Origin: Zhongshania aquatica
GTDB lineage: Bacteria; Pseudomonadota; Gammaproteobacteria; Pseudomonadales; Spongiibacteraceae
Direction: 5' to 3'
Assembly (NCBI RefSeq): GCF_027257955.1
Contig: NZ_JANZNQ010000015.1
Location: forward strand, 39,336-103,335
DNA length: 64,000 bases
Positions within the stretch are counted from its first letter, which is position 1. Each line of letters begins with the position of its first letter. The translations under genes were made by a program, and so were the position numbers. The notes beneath the pieces were generated by a model, which saw only the letters and a list, made by a program, of their open reading frames with translations, was not told the DNA's origin and did not search any database. Below are positions 27,499-36,982 of the stretch, one piece after another.

Positions 27499-27833
27499 TA
27501 TCGGTGTTTAATTTATTACGTTGTTCTCAGCTTGTTTGCTAGCAGTACCTGTGTAAAAAGTGACTCATTAGCTTAGCTCTCTTACTTTTCCTCTCTCTTT
27601 TTCCCTTAGTCGCAGGACATCTGCGCGTACTCTTGCTGTGGTTATTACTAATGGCCGGCAATCTCTATGTTGTTAGAGTGGGCAACGCGGCAAGGAAATC
27701 GCCAATTTTTTGTCGAATTAGTGTGTTTTTATTTTAAGTTGTTGTTAATTAAGAAAAATATTGATTGGCATAGGCTTTGCTCTAATCCTCAGTAAGTGCT
27801 GATTTTGTGGCGTTCAATACAGTGGGAACAGGT
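27499..27833. other. Intergenic region fliK-fliL
   Basis: About 335 bases without a gene. The only recognised element is the sigma54 site at 27766-27781. A GTG at 27807 could extend fliL by nine codons but the ATG at 27834 has the better ribosome binding site. Confidence 0.6.
27766..27781 (+). promoter_or_regulatory. Sigma54 promoter for fliL operon
   Basis: TGGCATAGGCTTTGCT: GG (27767-27768) and GC (27779-27780) in correct register, and the -12 box TTTGCT matches TTGCW. It is about 53 bases before the fliL start and should drive fliLMNOPQR-flhB. Confidence 0.87.
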
Positions 27834-28307
27834 ATGAATAAGAAAATTATTATGATTGCGGTGCAAGTATTGGTGTTAGTTGCCGCAGTGGGAGGAACCT
27901 GGTTTTTCATGCATGAGCCCGCGCCTGAGCCTGTTGCTGCCGTGGGAGCCGATGACAAGCCTGCTGACGCAGCACCAAACGCTAAAAAAGAGCCAGAGTA
28001 TTTTAGTTTATCGCCAGCGTTTGTCGTCAATTTGCAGAACGAGCGCAGCATTCGATTCCTGATGGTAGAAATCGATTTAATGTCTCGCAAAGACGATGTC
28101 TTTTCCCGCGTTGAACAGTACGAACCCCGTATTCGCAACGATTTACTCATGCTTTTAAGTAAATTAGATAGAGAGTCAATTGCTACGGCAGAACAGCGTC
28201 AGGCACTTCAGAATGAAGCGTTGGCGACAATCAATTCGGTACTAACAATTGAATCGGGTAAGGGCGGTGTTGAAGCTGTTTACTTTACCAAGTTCGTAGT
28301 GCAGTGA
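27834..28307 (+). CDS. fliL: Flagellar basal body-associated protein FliL
   Basis: 157 residues from ATG 27834. One N-terminal membrane helix (MIAVQVLVLVAAVGGTWFFM), a Pro/Ala-rich linker, then the periplasmic FliL domain with YFSLSPAFVVNLQNERSIRF, EIDLMSRKDD and a terminal VYFTKFVVQ. FliL surrounds and supports the stator. First gene of the second large sigma54 operon. Confidence 0.93.
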   Translation: MNKKIIMIAVQVLVLVAAVGGTWFFMHEPAPEPVAAVGADDKPADAAPNAKKEPEYFSLSPAFVVNLQNERSIRFLMVEIDLMSRKDDVFSRVEQYEPRIRNDLLMLLSKLDRESIATAEQRQALQNEALATINSVLTIESGKGGVEAVYFTKFVVQ

Positions 28308-28317
28308 GGGTAGTACT

Positions 28318-29265
28318 GTGAGCGATATTCTCGATCCCGAAGAATTAGAAGCGCTGATGGCGGGTGAAGATCAGAATGATCCTAGCCGCGAAAAATATAA
28401 TTTAGCCAGACAAGATTACGCGATTCAGCGCCTCATTCCCGCGCTATCGCTTATCCAGTCACAATTCGCTACCGCGACTCGAGACCGTATGCGTGAGTTT
28501 GTCTCAACGGTAGATGGCGTGCGTGTCGATAAGATCACTGTGATGAAGTTTGACGAAATGCTCAATACCTTGCCTGCACCCTGCAGTATTTCTGTTATTC
28601 ACGGTTTGCCAATGAATGCCAGCATTTTACTGGCCTTTGAATCCGATCTGGTTTTTCAAATGGTAGACCGTTATTTCGGCGGTTCCGGCAGTCTTCAAAA
28701 AGGTCAGCGCGAGCTGCTTTCGGTCTCTGAATTCAGTTTTATGGAAATGCTGAACAATGCGCTACTCGGTGATTTGAGCACGGCGTGGAAATCGGTAATG
28801 AAATCTGAGCCTAGTATAGCGGCGCAGTATAGCGATCCGCGCATGTTAGATAGCATCGGCGAGGCGGACTCACTCGTAGCGACACGCTTTATTGTTAATG
28901 TTGGCGAGTTTACCGGCGGCCTCTGGTCGATTGTTCCTTGGAGTGCCATCGATGCGGTGCGCGACAGTTTGAGTGATCCAGCTAAGCCTGCCAGTAAAGC
29001 ATCGAGTGCAGCATGGCGTGAACGCCTATGTGAAGGTTTAGAAACTGCGCCTATTGAATTGGTGGCGATTTTGGCGCAAACCAGAATGAGTTTAAAGCGA
29101 GTTTCATTACTCAAAGTCGGCGACGTGATCGATATCCCATCCGCTGAGGATGTTGTACTTATGATCGATGACACGCCATTCATGCATGGTCGATTTGGTA
29201 GTAACGACGAAAAGTTAGCCGTTAGGTTAACCGGACGCTCGGAATCAAATCGGCATCAGCACTGA
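28318..29265 (+). CDS. fliM: Flagellar motor switch protein FliM
   Basis: 315 residues with a GTG start supported by TGAGGG. The CheY-P-binding N-terminus is slightly reduced: SDILDPEELEALM rather than the usual LSQEEIDALL form. The CheC-like middle domain has VISVIHGLPMNASILLAFES and DRYFGGSG, and the C-terminal SpoA domain ends near FGSNDEKLAVRLTG. It forms the C ring with FliG and FliN. Confidence 0.94.
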   Translation: MSDILDPEELEALMAGEDQNDPSREKYNLARQDYAIQRLIPALSLIQSQFATATRDRMREFVSTVDGVRVDKITVMKFDEMLNTLPAPCSISVIHGLPMNASILLAFESDLVFQMVDRYFGGSGSLQKGQRELLSVSEFSFMEMLNNALLGDLSTAWKSVMKSEPSIAAQYSDPRMLDSIGEADSLVATRFIVNVGEFTGGLWSIVPWSAIDAVRDSLSDPAKPASKASSAAWRERLCEGLETAPIELVAILAQTRMSLKRVSLLKVGDVIDIPSAEDVVLMIDDTPFMHGRFGSNDEKLAVRLTGRSESNRHQH

Positions 29266-29274
29266 GGATCGATC

Positions 29275-29676
29275 ATGACGGATCAACTGAATGATGAGCA
29301 AGCGAGTGGCGATACTAACGCACAGCAAAACATAGCGGCTAACGCAGAGAAAACTATCTTGAGTGATAACAATGCAACACAAACATCATCGGCAAAAACA
29401 GGAAGCGGGCGCATGACGAAGGATATGAGTCTGGATATGATTATGGACGTCAACGTAAGTGTTGCCGTTGAAGTTGGCCGAACAAAGATGAGTATTCGCG
29501 ACCTTCGCGAACTCAATCAAGGCGCGATTATTGAATTGGATCGCGCCGCAGGCACGCCATTAGATGTGCTGGTTAACGGCACTTTAGTGGCGCGCGGCGA
29601 GATTGTCGTGGTGAAGGAAAAATACGGCATCATGCTGACCGAAGTTGTGGGTCAAGACGAGCGCGAGCGCCACTAA
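29275..29676 (+). CDS. fliN: Flagellar motor switch protein FliN
   Basis: 133 residues. Low-complexity N-terminus, then the SpoA domain from about residue 55: MDVNVSVAVEVGRTKMSIRD, LRELNQGAIIELDRAAGTPL, DVLVNGTLVARGEIVVVKEK. It forms the base of the C ring. Its TAA stop overlaps the ATG of fliO. Confidence 0.96.
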   Translation: MTDQLNDEQASGDTNAQQNIAANAEKTILSDNNATQTSSAKTGSGRMTKDMSLDMIMDVNVSVAVEVGRTKMSIRDLRELNQGAIIELDRAAGTPLDVLVNGTLVARGEIVVVKEKYGIMLTEVVGQDERERH

Positions 29677-30161
29677 TGGCTACCATAGCTGCGTGTATTC
29701 GAGGCGGTGTCTCTGGTGTGCTGCTAAGTCTAGCGGCACTGCCTGTGTACGCCCAAGAGGTGGCGCCCAAGCCGGCGGCGTCGCCCAGTTTACCCGCAGG
29801 GCCATCCTACGACGTGTCGGGTATGGTTGGCAGTATGCTCTTCGTTATTGTCTGTATTGTCGGCCTGATGTGGTTATTACGCCGCACGCGCTTGGTGTCG
29901 GCATCGGGACAGGGCGGCGTGACGGTGGTATCGCAAATTCCACTGAGTATGAAAGAAAAATTATTAGTCGTGCAGGTCGGTGACGAGAAGTTACTGTTGG
30001 GTTGCACGTCAGCATCTATCAACACCCTTCATAGCTGGGCATCTGCAGCTGATGACGTCAATGCCAAGCCACCGGAGTCGGCCTTCGCGAAGCTACTTGC
30101 CAAACGCCAAGTCATGCCGGGCGCGACAAAATCAGCTGTAAAGACAGGTGAACAGCAATGA
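29676..30161 (+). CDS. fliO: Flagellar export assembly protein FliO
   Basis: 161 residues. Signal-like first hydrophobic segment (residues about 8-27), a second membrane helix (MLFVIVCIVGLMWLL), then the cytoplasmic SPLSMKEKLLVVQVGDEKLL LGC region, the short FliO signature. FliO helps assemble the FliP ring of the export gate. It overlaps fliN by one base and fliP by four (ATGA). Confidence 0.88.
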   Translation: MATIAACIRGGVSGVLLSLAALPVYAQEVAPKPAASPSLPAGPSYDVSGMVGSMLFVIVCIVGLMWLLRRTRLVSASGQGGVTVVSQIPLSMKEKLLVVQVGDEKLLLGCTSASINTLHSWASAADDVNAKPPESAFAKLLAKRQVMPGATKSAVKTGEQQ

Positions 30162-30904
30162 GAGCGGCTCGGTTATTAACCTTACTTTGTCTTTGCGGTT
30201 TACCTTTGATAGCAAACGCCGGACCGTTATCGCTGCCTGCGGTAACGTCGCTGCCCACCGCAGCGGGTGGTCAAGAATATACTGTATCACTGCAATTGCT
30301 TGCGGTGATGACGGCGCTTACGCTTCTGCCAGCTATTTTGCTTGGCATGACCGCGTTTACACGAATTATGATTGTATTATCTATATTGCGCCAAGCGTTG
30401 GGGACGGGCCAAACCCCGTCTAATCAAATACTGCTGAGTCTGTCACTTTTCCTTACTCTTTTTATTATGCATCCGGTGGCGGAAGTGGCGTATAACGATG
30501 CCATTAAACCGTATATAGCAGAAGAAATAACCTTCGATACCGCCTTGGAAACAGGCTTTAAACCCTTTCGCGAATTTATGCTTAGACAAACGCGGGAAGA
30601 GGATATTGGTCGCTTTGCTGAAATTGCCGGTATGCAGCAATTTGATAAACCAGAAGACGTGCCGTTTTCAATTTTGATGGCATCGTTTCTTACCAGCGAA
30701 TTGAAGACCGCGTTTCAGATTGGCTTCTTGCTCTTTATTCCGTTTGTGGTTATCGACCTTGTGGTCGCCAGTGTGCTGATGTCTATGGGTATGATGATGT
30801 TGTCGCCAATGATGATATCGCTACCTTTTAAAATAATGTTGTTTGTCTTGGTGGACGGCTGGGGCTTGGTTATGGGCTCCTTGGCAGCGAGTTTCTATCA
30901 ATGA
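30158..30904 (+). CDS. fliP: Flagellar export gate protein FliP
   Basis: 248 residues. A cleavable signal (ends near LIANA) precedes the core, as in known FliP. Conserved blocks are MTRIMIVLSILRQALGT-like (FTRIMIVLSILRQALGTGQT), PSNQILLSLSLFLTLFIMHP and the C-terminal KIMLFVLVDGWGLVMGSLAA SF. FliP pentamers form the export channel with FliQ and FliR. A 24-codon frame bridges it to fliQ. Confidence 0.97.
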   Translation: MRAARLLTLLCLCGLPLIANAGPLSLPAVTSLPTAAGGQEYTVSLQLLAVMTALTLLPAILLGMTAFTRIMIVLSILRQALGTGQTPSNQILLSLSLFLTLFIMHPVAEVAYNDAIKPYIAEEITFDTALETGFKPFREFMLRQTREEDIGRFAEIAGMQQFDKPEDVPFSILMASFLTSELKTAFQIGFLLFIPFVVIDLVVASVLMSMGMMMLSPMMISLPFKIMLFVLVDGWGLVMGSLAASFYQ

Positions 30905-30975
30905 CGACCGCGACCGCAATAAAAACAACAAGGGCAACAAAGGCAGGCGTCACACCTAATGAGGTCGCACAATGA
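30901..30975 (+). CDS. Possible 24-residue bridging mini-ORF between fliP and fliQ
   Basis: An ATG at 30901 overlaps the fliP TGA (ATGA). The frame runs 24 codons (MTTATAIKTTRATKAGVTPN EVAQ) to a TGA that overlaps the fliQ ATG, again as ATGA. The peptide is Thr/Ala-rich with no recognisable family. Both junctions have the geometry of translational coupling, so it may only keep ribosomes on the message through a 67-base gap. No independent ribosome binding site. Confidence 0.35.
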   Translation: MTTATAIKTTRATKAGVTPNEVAQ

Positions 30976-31241
30976 ATGCAGACACGGTAATAGAAATTGG
31001 CCGTCAGGCAATGAATGTCACTGTCCTTTTGGCGGCACCACTACTGCTGTCGGCCTTGGCTGCCGGTTTAGCTATTGGTATGTTTCAGGCGGCGACACAG
31101 ATTCAAGACATGACCCTGAGCTTTATTCCTAAGCTGGTTGTTCTTATTGTTGTTCTGGGCATTATGGGCCCGTGGATGCTGGGGCAATTGATAGATTACA
31201 CCCGGGAGCTATTCATGATGATCCCTGGCTTGGTTGGGTAG
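30972..31241 (+). CDS. fliQ: Flagellar export gate protein FliQ
   Basis: 89 residues, the fixed FliQ length. Two transmembrane helices with MNVTVLLAAPLLLSALAAGL, IGMFQAATQIQDMTLSFIPK and LVVLIVVLGIMGPWMLGQLI. Part of the FliPQR export gate. Seven bases before fliR. Confidence 0.96.
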   Translation: MNADTVIEIGRQAMNVTVLLAAPLLLSALAAGLAIGMFQAATQIQDMTLSFIPKLVVLIVVLGIMGPWMLGQLIDYTRELFMMIPGLVG

Positions 31242-31248
31242 CGTGTAA

Positions 31249-32025
31249 ATGATCGCGCCTACGGCAGATCAACTCACGGTATTGTTAGCCTCGGCGTGGC
31301 TACCCTTTGTTCGGGTTAGCGGCGCCATGCTAACTGCGCCGTTGTTCGGTGCAGCCTATGTGCCTACTCGTGTGCGTATTCTTATTTCTGTTTTTGTTAC
31401 CGTTGTTATTTTACCGCTGCTTCCCGCACCGCCGGTGATGAATTTAATTGGCTACGAGGCCATCTTGCTTGCTGCTAATGAATTACTCATCGGCATCTGC
31501 ATGGGTTTTATCATCCAGTTGGTGTTCGACGCCATTATTCTTGCTGGTCAAATGATCGCTATGGGCATGGGCCTGGGCTTCGCCATGATGGTTGATCCCC
31601 AGCGCGGTGCTCAAGTACCAGTGTTGTCGCAGTTTTTGCTTATTTTTACCATGCTTTTATTCGTCGCCATGAATGGTCATATCGACTTTCTGGCGTTGTT
31701 GGCGAAGAGCTTTCAGTACTGGCCCATTGCTGGTGAAACAGTTTCTGCAGATCAGCTAAGTGTTATGTGGATGCGCGGGGCAGAGCTATTCACCGGCGCC
31801 ATTCGCGTCGCTATTCCCGCTGTTGTCGCGCTACTGGTAGTCCAGCTTGCTGTTGGTATCGTAAGCCGAGCCGCACCGACTTTAAACCTGTTTGCCGTCG
31901 GCTTTCCTATCGCCATGCTTATCGGGTTTTTGGTTATCGAACGCTTAATCCCGAATTTACTCCCCCTGTTAACGTCGATGTTGGGCAATGCATTTATTGC
32001 TGCCGAACTGTTTCTCGGAGCCTGA
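31249..32025 (+). CDS. fliR: Flagellar export gate protein FliR
   Basis: 258 residues, about six membrane segments. Conserved blocks are PFVRVSGAMLTAPLFGAAYV, the GLGFAMMVDPQRGAQVPVLS region and VSRAAPTLNLFAVGFPIAML. FliR completes the FliPQR gate. The ribosome binding site is weak, suggesting coupling to fliQ. Confidence 0.96.
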   Translation: MIAPTADQLTVLLASAWLPFVRVSGAMLTAPLFGAAYVPTRVRILISVFVTVVILPLLPAPPVMNLIGYEAILLAANELLIGICMGFIIQLVFDAIILAGQMIAMGMGLGFAMMVDPQRGAQVPVLSQFLLIFTMLLFVAMNGHIDFLALLAKSFQYWPIAGETVSADQLSVMWMRGAELFTGAIRVAIPAVVALLVVQLAVGIVSRAAPTLNLFAVGFPIAMLIGFLVIERLIPNLLPLLTSMLGNAFIAAELFLGA

Positions 32026-32028
32026 TAA

Positions 32029-33156
32029 ATGGCTGAGAACGAGGACGGTCAGGAACGCACAGAAGAGGCATCGGCCAAGAAATTGGCCGATGCCAAAAAG
32101 AAAGGCCAAGTAACCCGCTCGAAAGAATTGACCACCATGATGGTTACCGTGGGTGGCGCTGCGATGTTGGTGTTTACCGGCGGCGAACTGGCCATGGCCT
32201 TAAAAAACCTACTCGCTCATAGCTTGTCGTCGGAATTTCTGCTGGTTGAAAATGAATCGCTGATTGTCTCCCGACTTTACACCACCTTGGTAACGGGCCT
32301 GATGACCATTTGGCCACTATTGGCCATTGCCTTGGTAGCAGTCATCGTGTCATCCACTATTTTAGGGGGCTGGACTTTTAGCTTAAGTGTAAAGATGGAG
32401 CGCCTAGACCCTATTAAAGGGATCGCCAAGGTATTTTCCCTGCGCAGTTTGGGTGAATTGGGCAAGGCAATAATGAAAATGGTGTTTATCGGCGTGGCGG
32501 CGGTGTGGCTGCTGTCGGGCATGACCGACGATATTCTTGCCCTGGGTATGCAATCTCCAAAAGATGCCATAGGTAACAGCGCCTCAATGCTGGTGTGGTT
32601 CTTTTTTGTAGTAAGTTTGCCGCTGGTGGCGATCGCTGCGATTGATGTGCCGTGGCAGATTTGGAATTTTAACAAAGAGCTTAAAATGACTCGTCAGGAA
32701 GTGCGCGACGAGCACAAAGAATCAGACGGTAGACCAGAAGTAAAAGCTAAGCTGCGTGAAATGCAGCAGGCGGCAGCGAACAATCGCATGATGGAAAAAG
32801 TCCCCACTGCAGACGTTATTATTACCAACCCGACCCATTTCGCGGTTGCGCTCAAATACGACGAAGCGCGGATGGCGGCACCTATGCTACTTGCCAAGGG
32901 TGCCGACAATATCGCAGCGAAAATCAGAGAATTGGCCAACGAGCATGACATTCCCATTGTTGAATCACCGCGTTTAGCACGGGCGATATTCGCAACAACC
33001 GATCTCGATTCTGAAATCCCCGGTGGCTTATACTTGGCTGTTGCGCAAATACTCACCTATGTTTATCAATTGCGGAGCTGGGAAACCATGGGCGGGGATT
33101 ATCCAGATGCCCCAGAGCCAGATGTTGCAGATGAATATCTAAAAAATCTGCTTTAA
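32029..33156 (+). CDS. flhB: Export specificity switch protein FlhB
   Basis: 375 residues. N-terminal EDGQERTEEASAKKLADAKK, four membrane helices to about residue 210, then the cytoplasmic autocleavage domain with the NPTH motif in ADVIITNPTHFAVALKYDEA. Self-cleavage between Asn and Pro and interaction with FliK switch export from rod/hook to filament substrates. Last gene of the fliL operon; flhA follows after a new sigma54 site. Confidence 0.97.
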   Translation: MAENEDGQERTEEASAKKLADAKKKGQVTRSKELTTMMVTVGGAAMLVFTGGELAMALKNLLAHSLSSEFLLVENESLIVSRLYTTLVTGLMTIWPLLAIALVAVIVSSTILGGWTFSLSVKMERLDPIKGIAKVFSLRSLGELGKAIMKMVFIGVAAVWLLSGMTDDILALGMQSPKDAIGNSASMLVWFFFVVSLPLVAIAAIDVPWQIWNFNKELKMTRQEVRDEHKESDGRPEVKAKLREMQQAAANNRMMEKVPTADVIITNPTHFAVALKYDEARMAAPMLLAKGADNIAAKIRELANEHDIPIVESPRLARAIFATTDLDSEIPGGLYLAVAQILTYVYQLRSWETMGGDYPDAPEPDVADEYLKNLL

Positions 33157-33217
33157 GTTTATCTTTTAACTTATCCGTATTTACCCCTATCTCGATACGC
33201 TAATTTATCTCAATTGT

Positions 33218-33233
33218 TGGCCCTCTTGTTGCA
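33218..33233 (+). promoter_or_regulatory. Sigma54 promoter for flhA
   Basis: TGGCCCTCTTGTTGCA: GG (33219-33220) and GC (33231-33232) in correct register and a perfect TTGCA -12 box. About 83 bases before flhA. Confidence 0.85.
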
Positions 33234-33315
33234 ACTCAGAGCAATAACGACGAATTTTTGGCGCAAACTCTATGCGTTTAAAAAGTACTAAAAGTTATCG
33301 CGAAGAGAACTAAGT

Positions 33316-35421
33316 ATGGCAACACAATCGATTGCAATGCCGGGATGGCTACAAAAGACCGCGGATAGCGGTATCGGCGTTATGCTGCTACTCGTCGCGT
33401 GCTTGGGTATGTTGGTCATTCCCATGCCACCGTTCCTGCTGGATTTGTTGTTTACCTTCAATATCACTTTGTCACTGGTCATTATTCTGGCGGTTATCTA
33501 CGTTGACCGTCCCATCGACTTTTCAGTGTTCCCGACTGTTCTACTTTTGGCGACTTTGCTGCGCCTAGCCCTAAATGTCGCCTCTACTCGTGTTGTATTA
33601 CTAGAGGGGCACAGCGGCCCCGGTGCCGCCGGTAAGGTTATTGAATCCTTTGGCGAGTTTGTTATCGGCGGCAACTATGTCGTTGGTATTGTGGTTTTCA
33701 TAATTTTGGTTGTTATCAACTTTGTGGTGGTAACCAAGGGCGCGGGACGCGTCTCTGAAGTTACCGCGCGTTTCACCCTAGACGCTATGCCCGGCAAGCA
33801 AATGGCGATAGATTCAGATTTAAACGCAGGTTTGTTAAATCAAGAAGAAGCCAGCCGCCGTCGCGAAGAAGTGCGCACCGAGGCAGATTTCTACGGTTCC
33901 ATGGACGGTGCTAGCAAGTTTGTTCGCGGTGACGCCGTTGCCGGCATAATGATTTTGTTTATCAACGTAATTGGCGGTTTAGGTGTTGGTATGACCCAGC
34001 ACGGCTTGAGCTTTGCGCAAGCCATGCATAACTACACCCTGTTAACGATTGGTGACGGGTTGGTAGCACAGCTACCGTCTTTGCTGTTATCAACCGCTGT
34101 GGCCATTATTGTGACGCGTATTTCGCGCTCGCAAAATATGGGCAAGCAGATTGTTAGCCAAATGTTTGCCAACCCCAATGTTTTGTATATGTCCGCAATG
34201 CTATTGGGCTTAATTGGTATCATTCCCGGTATGCCTAATTTGGTTTTCTTACTGCTTGCCGGCGCCTGTGGCGGCAGCGGCTGGTGGATGCAAAACCAGA
34301 AAAAGAACGCCCAAGAAATTGTTGATGAAGACGAGAGCATTGAGGAATTGCCCGCCGCCCGTGAACCTAGCGAATTGAATTGGGACGAAGTGACACCAAT
34401 GGATGTGGTGAGCCTAGAAGTAGGCTATCGTTTGATTCCCTTGGTAGACCGTAATCAAGGCGGTGAGCTTATCGCCAGAATTACCGGCGTTCGCAAAAAA
34501 TTATCTAAGGATTTAGGTTTTCTTATTCAGCCCGTGCATATTCGCGACAACCTAGAATTGTCGCCGAGCAGCTATCGCATTCAGTTGCTGGGCGACACCA
34601 TCGCGCAGGGTGATATCCAAGCTGGCAAAGAATTGGCGATTAATCCCGGCGGCGCCCAAGGTACCTTGCGCGGCGCAGCGACCAAAGATCCTGCCTTTGG
34701 AATGGACGCGGTTTGGATCGATTCTAGCCAACGCGATCAAGCGCAAACCATGGGCTATACCGTGGTAGATCCCTGTACTGTTATTGCCACCCATTTAAGC
34801 CAAATCATCAAACAACATGCCCATGAGTTACTTGGTCATGAAGAAGTTCAGCAGCTCTTAGACAGGCTCGCGAAAACCGACCCGCGTCTGGTCGAAAATG
34901 TGGTGCCGAAACAATTGCCACTTAGCATTGTGGTTCGGGTTCTGCAAAACCTACTCAAGGAAGGGGTTTCTATTCGCAGTATTCGTATGATCGCCGAAAG
35001 TTTGGCGGAGCAAGCGCCGCGTAGCAAGAATCCTGACGAATTATTGGAGGGTGTTCGCGTTGCTTTAGGTCGAATGATTGTTCAGGAAATCAATGGCTTA
35101 GAAGAAGAATTGCCTGTTTCTGCTCTCGATCCAGATCTGGAACAGTTGTTGCAGGACATGCTTAGAGGCAACGCGGGTGCTGCCGGATTAGAGCCGGGCA
35201 TTGCAGAACGTTTACAGAATGAATTGGCGGATTATAGTCATCGCCAAGAGTTAGCGGGTCAGCCCGCCGTAGTATTGGTGTCACCGTCTATCCGTTCTTG
35301 GGTGTCACGCTTTACACGACGTAGCGTACCGGGATTAGCAGTGTTGTCGTACAACGAAGTACCAGATAGCAAGCAAGTAAGATTACTGTCAACGATTGGT
35401 CAGCAAGCGCGCCTTGGTTAA
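33316..35421 (+). CDS. flhA: Flagellar export gate protein FlhA
   Basis: 701 residues. Eight membrane helices in the first 330 residues, with the FHIPEP-region signature RFTLDAMPGKQMAIDSDLNA GLL. The cytoplasmic domain includes DVVSLEVGYRLIPLVDRNQG GELI and a C-terminal VSPSIRSWVSRFTRRSVPGL AVLSYNEVP. FlhA forms the nonameric docking ring for chaperone-substrate complexes. flhF follows. Confidence 0.98.
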   Translation: MATQSIAMPGWLQKTADSGIGVMLLLVACLGMLVIPMPPFLLDLLFTFNITLSLVIILAVIYVDRPIDFSVFPTVLLLATLLRLALNVASTRVVLLEGHSGPGAAGKVIESFGEFVIGGNYVVGIVVFIILVVINFVVVTKGAGRVSEVTARFTLDAMPGKQMAIDSDLNAGLLNQEEASRRREEVRTEADFYGSMDGASKFVRGDAVAGIMILFINVIGGLGVGMTQHGLSFAQAMHNYTLLTIGDGLVAQLPSLLLSTAVAIIVTRISRSQNMGKQIVSQMFANPNVLYMSAMLLGLIGIIPGMPNLVFLLLAGACGGSGWWMQNQKKNAQEIVDEDESIEELPAAREPSELNWDEVTPMDVVSLEVGYRLIPLVDRNQGGELIARITGVRKKLSKDLGFLIQPVHIRDNLELSPSSYRIQLLGDTIAQGDIQAGKELAINPGGAQGTLRGAATKDPAFGMDAVWIDSSQRDQAQTMGYTVVDPCTVIATHLSQIIKQHAHELLGHEEVQQLLDRLAKTDPRLVENVVPKQLPLSIVVRVLQNLLKEGVSIRSIRMIAESLAEQAPRSKNPDELLEGVRVALGRMIVQEINGLEEELPVSALDPDLEQLLQDMLRGNAGAAGLEPGIAERLQNELADYSHRQELAGQPAVVLVSPSIRSWVSRFTRRSVPGLAVLSYNEVPDSKQVRLLSTIGQQARLG

Positions 35422-35505
35422 GGTGTTGTGAACGTAAGAGAGACTATCGATGACAACATTTAAAACTGCATTTTGTATCAAAATGAGATGTGCTGGGAGA
35501 AGCTT

Positions 35506-36867
35506 ATGCAAGTAAAAAAATATCAAGCCGCAGATACTCAGCAGGCAATGAGATTGGTTCGAGCAGCCCATGGGCCAGATGCCGTCATTCTAGACTGCCG
35601 CAGCATAGCGGGTGGGGTCGAGGTGGTAGTGAGCTTAGACGGTATGGTTGATACGTCGGCGCCAGCATTTCAAACACCAGCGATTAAGCCCGCTCAGATT
35701 CCAACACCTGTGCCCACGCGTAGTTTTAATACAGAGCGCGAGCCGACCGCGTTAGATGCGTTGTTCAACCGCAATAAAAAAGCGGAGCAGCAGAGCTTTC
35801 CTGAGGAAGCGCCTGTCCAGCAGCGCGCGATTGATGACAGAGCAAACGGCGGACAGGGGCCACAAATGGTGTGGTCACAAAACGAAGAATTGCTGACGAT
35901 GAAGCAAGAGTTGTCGTCAATGAAATCAATGTTAATGGAACAGCTTAAGGGCCATAGCTGGCAGCAAGCCAGCCACCAAGCCCCTGAGCATCAAGAGCTA
36001 AATGCTTTTCTCTCGGCGATGGATATTGATCCTGCCTTGGGTAAACGCCTTTGCGCAGAAATTCCCGCTGATGAGACCCCGTCGCTGCAGCGCGAAATGC
36101 TAAAAATGTTATTGATCAACAAGCTCACCGTAGACACGCCACCGAGTTCAGGTGCCATTTGTTTGGTTGGCCCACAGGGCGCGGGTAAAACCACCACCAT
36201 TGCGAAAATCGCTGCGCAGTATGTGCTCACCCACGGTCGCTCCGGTATAGCAATACTGACAACCGATACAGCGCGGGTTGGTGCTCAGGAACAATTGCGC
36301 GCCTACGGCCGAATTTTGCAGGTGCCAGTTCACGTTGCTGCAGACGAAGACGAGGCAGTGAAAACCTATCGTCTACTGCGCAAAAATAATTTAGTGCTGA
36401 TCGACACTGCTGGCATCTCATTCCGCGATAAAAGCGGCATAAATGAACTACAGCGCCTTGTATCGGCGATGCAGGGTGTTCAGGTCTATCTCACCTTGCC
36501 CGCAGACTCCGAGAATTATGTACAAAGTGAGATTATTGATGCCTACGCGCCGCTCAATGCGCAGGGCGCCGTACTTACTCGCATCGATGAGGCTATGCGC
36601 TTAGGTGGCGCGATGTCGAATTTAATCCAACATCGTCTGCCCTTAGTTTGGTGTGCCAACGGCCCGCGTGTTCCGCAGAACTTGTCAGCAGCCGATGCTG
36701 GAAAAATAGTCAATATGGCGGTGCGTATGACAAAAGCCTTTGAGGTCAAGCGCAGTGGCACAAGCCCGCAGCAAACACCCCAAGCGTCAGCAGAACAACT
36801 AGCACCTGTCGCGATGCCTGCGGCGGTAGCCGCGCAGCGCGGAACAGCGCTAAATATCAGGGTTTAG
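35506..36867 (+). CDS. flhF: Polar flagellar SRP-type GTPase FlhF
   Basis: 453 residues from ATG 35506 (GGGAG before it); an upstream in-frame ATG at 35473 lacks support, and family members start MQVKRF-like as here (MQVKKYQAADTQQAMRLVRA). The N-terminal B domain is followed by the NG GTPase domain: P-loop GPQGAGKTTTIAKIAAQ (from about 222), TTDTARVGAQEQLRAYG, LIDTAG. FlhF places the flagellum at the cell pole. Its presence with FleN implies a controlled number of polar flagella. Confidence 0.95.
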   Translation: MQVKKYQAADTQQAMRLVRAAHGPDAVILDCRSIAGGVEVVVSLDGMVDTSAPAFQTPAIKPAQIPTPVPTRSFNTEREPTALDALFNRNKKAEQQSFPEEAPVQQRAIDDRANGGQGPQMVWSQNEELLTMKQELSSMKSMLMEQLKGHSWQQASHQAPEHQELNAFLSAMDIDPALGKRLCAEIPADETPSLQREMLKMLLINKLTVDTPPSSGAICLVGPQGAGKTTTIAKIAAQYVLTHGRSGIAILTTDTARVGAQEQLRAYGRILQVPVHVAADEDEAVKTYRLLRKNNLVLIDTAGISFRDKSGINELQRLVSAMQGVQVYLTLPADSENYVQSEIIDAYAPLNAQGAVLTRIDEAMRLGGAMSNLIQHRLPLVWCANGPRVPQNLSAADAGKIVNMAVRMTKAFEVKRSGTSPQQTPQASAEQLAPVAMPAAVAAQRGTALNIRV

Positions 36868-36982
36868 GCTAAACTTTTAAGATAAGTTAGTGATAGTGCG
36901 TAGATCAATCTCATGACAAGAGTCATACCATAGAACAACGATAGTGTGAGAATCCGCGGCCACCGTTTTGGGGTGGTTAAAA

